Source: Candidatus Roizmanbacteria bacterium CG06_land_8_20_14_3_00_34_14
Lineage (GTDB): Bacteria > Patescibacteriota > Microgenomatia > UBA1406 > GWC2-37-13
Assembly (NCBI GenBank): GCA_002779665.1
Contig: PEVZ01000012.1
Location: 1-8,515, forward strand
Length of the DNA stretch: 8,515 nucleotides
Direction: 5' to 3'
In this document: positions 1-4,687 of the stretch, in pieces
Position numbering within the stretch: position 1 is the first letter of the stretch
Layout of the letters: each line of letters starts with the position of its first letter
Notes under the pieces: model-generated
Database searches by the model: none
What the model saw: the letters and a program-made list of their open reading frames with translations, nothing else
Told to the model about the DNA's origin: nothing
Program-made: the position numbers and the translations under genes

Positions 1-260
1 TTAAAATTAATGAAATTAAAGCCGAGTTTAAGCAATTTTCCTGGAAGATTATTCTATTAGCCTTTTTTAATTTTATTGGTTTTTATTTGGGGTTAAAAGC
101 ATTTATTTTAGCCGATGCAACTAAAGTTATTCCAATTATTCAGCTGTCAACAATTATAACGGTTCTAATCGGAGTTTTCTTTTTACATGAAAAAAACCAT
201 TTCTATAAAAAAATTATAGCCGGAGCCATTGCCGTTATTGGAGTATTTTTATTGAGGTAA
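1..260 (+). CDS. EamA/DMT-family permease, C-terminal fragment (5' end outside window)
   Basis: Read from base 3 this gives about 85 residues ending at TAA 258-260. It contains three hydrophobic helices: one starting IILLAFFNFIGFYLGLKAF, one around IPIIQLSTIITVLIGVFF, and a last one AGAIAVIGVFLL ending in Arg. The small-residue stretch ADATKVIPIIQLSTI followed by a helix ending in LHEK and then a final short helix is the usual end of the second EamA repeat of drug/metabolite-type transporters, which are inner-membrane permeases of about 10 helices. Only the last three helices are in the window, so the substrate cannot be inferred. The downstream TA operon has its own promoter, so this gene is probably a separate unit; no clear terminator hairpin follows the stop. 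Confidence 0.82.
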   Translation, partial: KINEIKAEFKQFSWKIILLAFFNFIGFYLGLKAFILADATKVIPIIQLSTIITVLIGVFFLHEKNHFYKKIIAGAIAVIGVFLLR

Positions 261-269
261 AAGATAAGA

Positions 270-298
270 TTGATATGATTCATTAATCAGTATATAAT
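270..298 (+). promoter_or_regulatory. Predicted promoter of the abiE operon
   Basis: A -35 box TTGATA (270-275) and a perfect -10 box TATAAT (293-298) are separated by exactly 17 bases. The predicted transcription start is about position 305, only about four bases before the abiEi ATG at 309. There is no room for a Shine-Dalgarno site, so the mRNA would be essentially leaderless. The -10 box lies inside a perfect palindrome (285-308). Confidence 0.75.
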
Positions 299-308
299 TA
301 TACTGATT
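285..308. promoter_or_regulatory. Perfect palindrome over the -10 box, probable AbiEi operator
   Basis: The arms AATCAGTATA (285-294) and TATACTGATT (299-308) are perfect reverse complements around the 4-base centre TAAT. The site ends one base before the abiEi ATG and covers the -10 box and predicted transcription start. Characterised AbiEi antitoxins bind inverted repeats in their own promoter and repress it together with their winged-helix domain. Position and symmetry fit that role; binding itself is inferred. Confidence 0.7.
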
Positions 309-899
309 ATGGAAACGTATTCTACTACAGATATTATTAAAATAATGAGAGAAAGAGAGATGAGTACTTTCTCTTTGGATGATTTTGGTCGTCTATTAAA
401 CATAAACAACCAGAACAGTCTTTATAAAAAAATTCAAAGGCTAGAAAAAAAAGAAATAATAAAAAAGCTTATAAAAGGAAAGTATTTGTTTATTTTCAAT
501 AAAACAGACGATTTCAAAATTGCAAATTATATATATCAACCCTCATATATCTCCCTTGAATCAGCCTTGTCCTTTTATGGAATAATCACCGGTTTTTCCT
601 ATAAAATCACCTCAATAACAGTAAAAAAATCACGATCATATATAATCGATGAAAAAGACTATTTATACAGTCATATTAATCAAGATTTGTTTTGGGGGTA
701 TGAAAAAAAAGAAGATTTTTTAATAGCAGAAAAAGAAAAAGCATTAGTTGATTTAATATATTTTTATAGTAAAGGTCTGCGAGGGTTTGATAGGGAAGAC
801 TTGGATATTTCAGAAATTAATAAAAAAAAGTTAATTTTGTACGCCAAAAAATTTAATAATAAAAAAACATTATCAATTATTAAGAATGAGATCTTATGA
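309..899 (+). CDS. abiEi: AbiEi-type antitoxin / autorepressor of AbiE system
   Basis: A 196-residue protein matching the AbiEi family, the antitoxin of the AbiE abortive-infection/type IV TA system. Residues about 8-60 look like a winged helix-turn-helix (SLYKKIQRLEKKEII, then the KGKYLF wing). The C-terminal part has the family hallmark YISLESALSFYGI (80-92), then SITVKKSRSY (102-111), HINQDLFWGYE (122-132) and AEKEKALVDLIYF (140-152). The first ATG at 309 is preferred because it keeps the first helix and sits just after the predicted transcription start. An internal ATG at 360 behind AGAGAG is a weaker alternative. The stop overlaps the toxin start by four bases (ATGA). In this family the antitoxin counters the toxin without stable binding and represses the operon. 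Confidence 0.88.
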   Translation: METYSTTDIIKIMREREMSTFSLDDFGRLLNINNQNSLYKKIQRLEKKEIIKKLIKGKYLFIFNKTDDFKIANYIYQPSYISLESALSFYGIITGFSYKITSITVKKSRSYIIDEKDYLYSHINQDLFWGYEKKEDFLIAEKEKALVDLIYFYSKGLRGFDREDLDISEINKKKLILYAKKFNNKKTLSIIKNEIL

Positions 900-1678
900 T
901 TACAAAAAAACAAATTGATGATTTGAGTAAACATTTTCAGATAGATGAATTTACTATCCTGCGTGAATATCTGCAGATTTTATTTTTAAATTATCTCTAT
1001 AAAGAGAAAGGGGCGGACAAAATATTTTTTAAAGGCGGGACTGCCATAAGGCTTTTATTTGGTTCAACTCGTTTTTCTGAAGATTTGGATTTTTCGGTTA
1101 TTGATACGCGCGAAAATATAATAAAACTCATAAGTAAACTTGAAAAATCAATTAAGAAAGAGATAGGATCAATAAAAATATCACTTCTGTATACAGGGAT
1201 AAATGGATTGAGATTTCGGCTTAAATATCGATATCCTGATTTTAAATACCCTTTGGTTATTAGACTTGACTTCAATTTTATAAAAAACGTTGAAAAGGAA
1301 GAGTTATCACCATTACTAACAAAATTCCCAATTTCAGTATTTCCTTTGATAAATCATCTTTCAGGGAAAGAAATTTTAGCTGAAAAACTTTGTGCTATAT
1401 TGACAAGGAGCAAAGGAAGAGACCTTTATGACACTTGGTTTCTACTTGAAAAAAGTGTTGTTATTGACAATGGATTACTAGAACGAAAATTAATAGAAAG
1501 AGGAGAACGGTATAGTCAAAAAAATCTAATTAATAAAATAAAAAAATATTCAGAAAGAAAATTAGAATTAGACCTTCAGCAATTTCTGCCAAAATCTCAA
1601 AGAAAAATTATTGGAATACTTAAAGAGAGATTGGAAAAGCTATTGACAGCTGATTCTAACAGCCTTAATTTTTTTTAA
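896..1678 (+). CDS. abiEii: AbiEii/AbiGii-family nucleotidyltransferase toxin
   Basis: A 260-residue nucleotidyltransferase of the AbiEii toxin family, second gene of the AbiE operon. The catalytic signature is intact: KGGTAIRLLFGSTRFSEDLDF gives GGT at 47-49 and the metal-binding pair D63/D65; a third acidic position is likely D125 in IRLDFNF. The C-terminal family motif EILAEKLCAILTRSKGRDLYD contains E159, E163-K164, R171 and R175-D176-L-Y-D179, followed by W181. Known relatives are bacteriostatic nucleotidyltransferases, some of which modify tRNA acceptor ends; the target here is unknown. It starts at ATG 896 inside the antitoxin stop and lacks a clear ribosome site, so it probably depends on translational coupling, keeping the toxin subordinate to its antitoxin. 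No truncation is seen. Confidence 0.9.
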   Translation: MITKKQIDDLSKHFQIDEFTILREYLQILFLNYLYKEKGADKIFFKGGTAIRLLFGSTRFSEDLDFSVIDTRENIIKLISKLEKSIKKEIGSIKISLLYTGINGLRFRLKYRYPDFKYPLVIRLDFNFIKNVEKEELSPLLTKFPISVFPLINHLSGKEILAEKLCAILTRSKGRDLYDTWFLLEKSVVIDNGLLERKLIERGERYSQKNLINKIKKYSERKLELDLQQFLPKSQRKIIGILKERLEKLLTADSNSLNFF

Positions 1679-1802
1679 GTTTTTGTATTTTTATCTCTGC
1701 TTGTTTTATTCGGTTAGTTTTATTTTGGTCTTTTTACAAATTTAAGAAATAATCAATTAAATAAATTTACTTCTAATATTATAGTGTACACATTTTTAGG
1801 TA

Positions 1803-1830
1803 TTGACATATAAATAGTGAAGAGTAAAAT
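1803..1830 (+). promoter_or_regulatory. Predicted promoter of the AAA_14/DUF4143 ATPase gene
   Basis: A perfect -35 box TTGACA (1803-1808) and a -10 box TAAAAT (1825-1830) are 16 bases apart. The predicted start falls on about 1837, which is the A of the ATPase ATG, implying a leaderless mRNA. The 158-base gap between abiEii and this gene otherwise shows only AT-rich DNA and a short 8-bp palindrome GTGTACAC (1784-1791) upstream of the -35 box. Confidence 0.68.
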
Positions 1831-1836
1831 GAGTGT

Positions 1837-3018
1837 ATGATTAAAAACATAGCAAGACACATTGATGCGCAACTTCTTAATCACTTTCAAAAATATAAAC
1901 AAGCTATAGTTTTGTTGGGACCTCGGCAAACGGGAAAAACGACGTTGGTCAAACGTATTTTTCCGAAAGCATTTTATCTTACTTGTGACAACGAGCCGGT
2001 AAAAAAAGCTTTTGAATCGTATGATATAAATTATTATCGTCAAATAATTCCATCATCCGCTACTCACTTGATACTGGACGAAGCAAATTTACTTGATAAT
2101 CCCGGTCGAGCTGGAAAAATATTAGTTGACCAAATGACGGAGTTAAAAATTATTATAACAGGATCTTCATCTTTAACAATCCGCCAAAAAACTATTGAAA
2201 GTATGGCGGGACGTTTTGTTGAATACAAACTCTTGCCCTTGACTTTTGATGAATATCTATTTCAAACTGGCGTCGTAAAAAAATTAGGATATTATTTCGG
2301 GCAGAGAATCGTCAACTCTAAAAACATTGTTAATACAGCTCATATTTTTGATATCAAAAAAACACTGGAAAAAACTTTATTATTCGGACTTTATCCGGAA
2401 ATAGTCAATCTATCTTCAGACATTCCATATTTAAAAACTTTAGCTCATACATTGGCTTTGAAAGACATCCAAGAAATGAATCTATTTGAAAAAAGAAAAG
2501 AAGCGGAAAATTTACTTCGACTTTTGGCTTATCAGATAGGTAATCTCGTCAATTATTCTGATCTTTCTCGTAGAACTGGTCTGACACTCGATACGGTAAA
2601 ACGTTATATCTCTATTTTTGAGGATAGCTATATTATCTATCGTCTATATCCATATTCTTCTAGAGCTCGGGATGAAATTGGTAAATCTCCAAAAATATAT
2701 TTTTATGATACCGGGCTTAGAAATGCATTAATTGGATCATTCGAAACTTTATCTGTGCGTGCTGATTCGGGAGCTTTATTTGAAAATTTTATAATAAATG
2801 AAATTATTAAATATAGTCATTATTCAAAAAAAGATTTACGAATAAACTACTGGAGGACAAGGCATAGGTCAGAAGTTGATTTGATTATCGAAGCTTCTGG
2901 ACTAAACAGAGCAATAGAGATTAAACTAACAAAGGATAAATCTTCGGGTCTGAGTGCATTTAAAAATCGATATCAAAAATTTCAAACAAATGTCATTAAT
3001 AGTCTAAATTTTTATTAA
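1837..3018 (+). CDS. AAA_14 / DUF4143 ATPase
   Basis: A 393-residue ATPase of the AAA_14-DUF4143 type. Walker A is GPRQTGKT (28-35), Walker B is LILDEA with D81/E82, and a sensor-like ITGSSS lies at 107-112 followed by AGRF (124-127) and the family phrase LLPLTFDEYL. The C-terminal DUF4143 part includes a helical segment VNYSDLSRRTGLTLDTVKRY and a PD-(D/E)XK-like core with E316 (GALFENFI), D348 (SEVDLII) and E361-x-K363 (AIEIK). The length is normal and all motifs are present. These ATPases are widespread and often multicopy in bacteria and archaea; their role is not established, although they often sit among mobile and defence genes. It stands alone here, between an AbiE operon and BrnT/CopG modules, with its own promoter and no visible ribosome site. 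Membership is clear; function is not. Confidence 0.88.
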   Translation: MIKNIARHIDAQLLNHFQKYKQAIVLLGPRQTGKTTLVKRIFPKAFYLTCDNEPVKKAFESYDINYYRQIIPSSATHLILDEANLLDNPGRAGKILVDQMTELKIIITGSSSLTIRQKTIESMAGRFVEYKLLPLTFDEYLFQTGVVKKLGYYFGQRIVNSKNIVNTAHIFDIKKTLEKTLLFGLYPEIVNLSSDIPYLKTLAHTLALKDIQEMNLFEKRKEAENLLRLLAYQIGNLVNYSDLSRRTGLTLDTVKRYISIFEDSYIIYRLYPYSSRARDEIGKSPKIYFYDTGLRNALIGSFETLSVRADSGALFENFIINEIIKYSHYSKKDLRINYWRTRHRSEVDLIIEASGLNRAIEIKLTKDKSSGLSAFKNRYQKFQTNVINSLNFY

Positions 3019-3047
3019 GTATTTTACAAGTGGGGTTGTTTACATTT

Positions 3048-3224
3048 TTAGAAAATATTTGTAAATGAAAGAACGCTTGTGAAAAAACACAATTTATTTC
3101 TTAATTCAGCATTATCTCCGGAAGCTTCTAAAATTGCCGCAACTTGATATGTAAGATGGGTTTGGTTTAATTTATCACCCTTTACTGGAGTTTTTTTTAA
3201 ACGGAGGAAGGTTGATTTCTTTGG
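3048..3224 (-). pseudogene. Possible antisense gene remnant, unrecognised
   Basis: On the minus strand an open frame of about 58 codons without an ATG ends at the stop complementary to 3048-3050. Its central part reads KLNQTHLTYQVAAILEASG and continues DNAELRNKL, which has the look of an amphipathic coding sequence rather than random AT-rich translation. No family is recognised. It overlaps the sense-strand remnant at 3155-3367, so at most one of the two is real in the shared part. It is offered as a decayed fragment only. Confidence 0.25.
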
Positions 3225-3367
3225 TTATTTGTTTATTAATAGCTAACTATTTTGGTACGGAAAATTCTTTGCGTTTTAGCCCATTAATCTTAAGTTTCCT
3301 GCAGGTACTTCTCTTTGTGTGGTTAGAAAGTAAGAGTATAGTAGTGGAACGATTCATCGTTCCATAA
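3155..3367 (+). pseudogene. Possible C-terminal remnant of a multi-pass membrane protein (MFS-like)
   Basis: A stop-free frame without a good start reads EFFLNGGRLISLVICLLIAN and then a second hydrophobic segment LILSFLQVLLFVWLESK. The charged-residue plus NxGR pattern ahead of a helix, then a final helix, resembles the last helices of some major facilitator superfamily transporters. An in-frame TAA lies just upstream (3152-3154), and the 3' end runs into the REP-like hairpin at 3341-3364, which supplies the last codons and stop. This fits a broken gene whose end was replaced by repeat DNA. The assignment is tentative. Confidence 0.3.
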
Positions 3368-3416
3368 TTATTCATTTAATTGATTATTATGGTGTGATAA
3401 ATCACACCACTACTAT
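3338..3416. repeat. Head-to-head pair of REP-like hairpins with GTAG ends (BIME-like)
   Basis: The left unit is GTAG (3341-3344) followed by TGGAACGAT-TC-ATCGTTCCA (3345-3364), a perfect 9-bp stem. The right unit is its mirror arrangement, TGGTGTGAT-AA-ATCACACCA (3390-3409) followed by CTAC (3410-3413). A 25-base AT-rich spacer separates them. The outer 10 bases ATAGTAGTGG (3338-3347) and CCACTACTAT (3407-3416) are also perfect complements, so the whole 79-bp block can fold as a large stem carrying two hairpins. A GTAG tetranucleotide at the 5' foot of a palindrome is the hallmark of REP elements mobilised by RAYT/TnpA-REP transposases. No such transposase is in the window. Confidence 0.75.
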
Positions 3417-3463
3417 GAAAATCCGTGTCAAGACTTGTGAATTATTACGGAGTAGAATACTTA

Positions 3464-3492
3464 TTGACAATTTAATATTTGTATATTATCAT
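3464..3492 (+). promoter_or_regulatory. Predicted promoter of BrnT/CopG module 1
   Basis: A perfect -35 box TTGACA (3464-3469) and a -10 box TATCAT (3487-3492) are 17 bases apart. The predicted start is about 3499, four bases before the ATG at 3503, so the leader would be nearly absent. The -35/-10/operator geometry is the same as at 4081-4117. Confidence 0.72.
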
Positions 3493-3500
3493 CATATACA
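3480..3500. promoter_or_regulatory. Inverted repeat TGTAT-N11-ATACA over the -10 box, probable antitoxin operator 1
   Basis: The arms TGTATAT (3480-3486) and ATATACA (3494-3500) are perfect complements spanning 21 bases, with the -10 box between them. Ribbon-helix-helix antitoxins of this class bind inverted repeats in their own promoter. The core half-sites TGTAT and ATACA and their 11-base spacing recur in the second module's promoter. Confidence 0.68.
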
Positions 3501-3502
3501 GT

Positions 3503-3820
3503 ATGGCTATTTCGGTAAATAATAATGAAGTTGGAGAATTTGATTGGAATGAATCGAATATTAAAAAAAATGAAATAAAACATGGAGTTTTTTATAAGGA
3601 GTGTGAAGAAGTGTTTTTGAATGAGCCTTTGGTTTTAAAAGATCAAAAACATTCAGTTGTAGAAAAAAGATTTAATGCGATCGGAAAAACAAATTCAGGA
3701 AAATTATTATTTATAAGTTTTACAATGCGGATTTTAAAAGTTAGGGTAATTTCTGCCCGAACCGCAGATAAAAAAGAAAGGATGATGTATGAAAAAACTA
3801 AAAAAACTACCAAGATTTAA
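3503..3820 (+). CDS. brnT: BrnT-family ribonuclease toxin, copy 1
   Basis: A 105-residue BrnT-type toxin; characterised BrnT proteins are small RelE-fold ribonucleases that inhibit translation. The family signature FDWNESNIKKNEIKHGV lies at 13-29, followed by EEVF, a KHSVVEKRF segment and the C-terminal RVISARTADKKERMMYE. The ATG at 3503 is chosen over the TTG at 3479 because the latter lies between the -35 and -10 boxes, and because this start puts F13, W15, E17, N19, N23, K26 and H27 in the same register as the second copy. No ribosome site precedes it, consistent with a leaderless mRNA. Its 3' end overlaps the antitoxin gene by 32 bases. Confidence 0.86.
   Translation: MAISVNNNEVGEFDWNESNIKKNEIKHGVFYKECEEVFLNEPLVLKDQKHSVVEKRFNAIGKTNSGKLLFISFTMRILKVRVISARTADKKERMMYEKTKKTTKI
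3776..3782 (+). promoter_or_regulatory. Ribosome binding site of antitoxin gene 1
   Basis: GAAAGGA lies six bases before the ATG at 3789, inside the toxin coding sequence. The same GAAAGGA with the same spacing occurs before the second antitoxin (4396-4402). Thus the antitoxin has an independent ribosome site while its toxin has none. Confidence 0.65.
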
Positions 3821-4073
3821 AAATGAAGATGAAGAAAGAGATTTTTGGGCAAATCACTCGAGCGTTGATTATTTAGATTGGTCAAAGGCTGTCATTATGC
3901 GTTTTCCTAATCTCAAACCATCTACTGAGACTATCAGCATTCGTTTTCCTAGTTGGCTACTTGATGATATTAAAATGGAAGCAAATAAAAAAGACGTGCC
4001 ATATCAGTCTTTAATTAAGGTATACTTGGCCGATCGATTATCAGATATTAAAGGAGTGTATAAGGCGAAATAA
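3789..4073 (+). CDS. brnA: CopG-type (BrnA) antitoxin, copy 1
   Basis: A 94-residue antitoxin of the CopG_antitoxin type that pairs with BrnT. The N-terminal part has the family motif LPRFKNEDEERDFWANH (7-23), then MRFPNLKPST, thought to contact the toxin. The C-terminal half is a ribbon-helix-helix: strand TETISIRF (46-53), helix SWLLDDIKMEANKKD, then VPYQSLIKVYLADRL. The strand residues T, S and R would point into the DNA groove, and the matching strand in copy 2 keeps T, T and R. It begins inside the toxin gene with a good ribosome site. It should neutralise BrnT and repress the promoter at 3464-3500. Confidence 0.86.
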   Translation: MKKLKKLPRFKNEDEERDFWANHSSVDYLDWSKAVIMRFPNLKPSTETISIRFPSWLLDDIKMEANKKDVPYQSLIKVYLADRLSDIKGVYKAK

Positions 4074-4080
4074 AAACCTT

Positions 4081-4109
4081 TTGACAAGTTGGAAAATGTA
4101 TTGTACCAT
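4081..4109 (+). promoter_or_regulatory. Predicted promoter of BrnT/CopG module 2
   Basis: A perfect -35 box TTGACA (4081-4086) and a -10-like TACCAT (4104-4109) are 17 bases apart, starting only seven bases after the stop of the first antitoxin. The predicted start is about 4116, seven bases before the GTG chosen for the toxin. The TTG that could open a longer toxin frame is in fact the -35 box. Confidence 0.68.
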
Positions 4110-4118
4110 TAAATACAT
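4096..4118. promoter_or_regulatory. Inverted repeat TGTAT-N11-ATACA over the -10 box, probable antitoxin operator 2
   Basis: The arms ATGTATT (4096-4102) and AATACAT (4112-4118) are perfect complements. The core TGTAT (4097-4101) and ATACA (4113-4117) have the same 11-base spacing as in operator 1, and the core starts 16 bases after the first base of the -35 box in both promoters. The surrounding sequence differs, so the shared core stands out. Confidence 0.68.
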
Positions 4119-4122
4119 AAAT

Positions 4123-4437
4123 GTGGAAAATGAACTTGATTTTAGTAAAATAGAAGGGTTCGAGTGGGATGAAGGGAATGTTAATAAAAACTGGTTAAAA
4201 CACTTGATAAGTAGCAAAGAATCTGAAGAAGTTTTTGTTAATAAAAGAGTTTATTATTATGACGATAAACATTCTCAAATAGAAAAAAGATTTTCAGTAT
4301 ATGGAATAACAAATAATGGACGAAAGTTAATAGTTATTTTTACTATTAGGAAAAGCAGAATAAGAATTATTTCTGCTCGGGACCAAAATAGTAAAGAAAG
4401 GAAAAAGTATGAAAAAGAAGCTAAAATTAATTCCTAA
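4123..4437 (+). CDS. brnT: BrnT-family ribonuclease toxin, copy 2
   Basis: A paralogue of the upstream toxin, 104 residues from a GTG start. It has FEWDEGNVNKNWLKH (13-27), ESEEVFVNKR, DDKHSQIEKRFSVYG and RIRIISARDQNSKERKKYE, so the catalytic-domain landmarks are intact. The frame remains open upstream to 4081, but that stretch holds the -35 and -10 boxes and the operator. The GTG at 4123 restores the same residue numbering as copy 1 (F13, W15, E17, N19, N23, K26, H27). An ATG at 4096 is possible but lies within the promoter. The ATG at 4121 is out of frame. The 3' end overlaps the second antitoxin by 29 bases. The two copies clearly differ along their length, so this is an old duplication or separate acquisition. 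Confidence 0.83.
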   Translation: MENELDFSKIEGFEWDEGNVNKNWLKHLISSKESEEVFVNKRVYYYDDKHSQIEKRFSVYGITNNGRKLIVIFTIRKSRIRIISARDQNSKERKKYEKEAKINS

Positions 4438-4687
4438 ATTCAAAAACGAGGATGAAGAGCGTGATTTTTGGGACACTCATGATACAACGGAATATTTTGA
4501 TATGAGTAAGCCCATGATGATAAAATTTCCAAATCTTAAGATGTCAACAAAAACAATCACTTTTAGGATAACGCAATCACTTTATGACGATTTAAAAATT
4601 TTAGCTAATAAAAATGATGTGCCATATCAATCTCTAATGAAAATGTTTTTAGCACAAAAAGTAAGAGAGGAGTTTGCCCAAAAATGA
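4409..4687 (+). CDS. brnA: CopG-type (BrnA) antitoxin, copy 2
   Basis: A 92-residue antitoxin paralogous to that at 3789-4073. It shares FKNEDEERDFW, FPNLK and DVPYQSL exactly and has the ribbon strand TKTITFRI (47-54) followed by helices LYDDLKILANKND and YQSLMKMFLAQKV. The ribosome site GAAAGGA (4396-4402) sits six bases before the ATG, as in copy 1. Its TGA stop overlaps the ATG of the M16 peptidase gene (ATGA at 4684-4687), tying the peptidase to this TA transcript. It is expected to neutralise the toxin at 4123-4437 and repress the promoter at 4081-4118; cross-binding to module 1 is plausible from the shared operator core. Confidence 0.86.
   Translation: MKKKLKLIPKFKNEDEERDFWDTHDTTEYFDMSKPMMIKFPNLKMSTKTITFRITQSLYDDLKILANKNDVPYQSLMKMFLAQKVREEFAQK

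Noticed and set aside
997..1275. Antisense frames inside abiEii, the M16 gene and the TMTC-like gene
   Set aside because: They lie wholly inside well-supported genes on the other strand and show no domain features of their own.
1649..1676. Rho-independent terminator at the end of abiEii
   Set aside because: A run of eight T is present but the only stem before it is GCTG/CAGC of four pairs, too weak to call.
1784..1791. GTGTACAC palindrome as an operator for the ATPase gene
   Set aside because: An 8-bp palindrome is short enough to arise by chance and it lies upstream of the -35 box without a partner.
3479..3502. TTG start giving the first BrnT an extra eight residues
   Set aside because: The stretch holds the -10 box and the operator, and the ATG at 3503 gives a register that matches the second copy.
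4081..4122. TTG or ATG starts giving the second BrnT up to 14 extra residues
   Set aside because: The TTG is the first half of the -35 box TTGACA and the ATG at 4096 lies in the promoter spacer; residue alignment with copy 1 favours GTG 4123.
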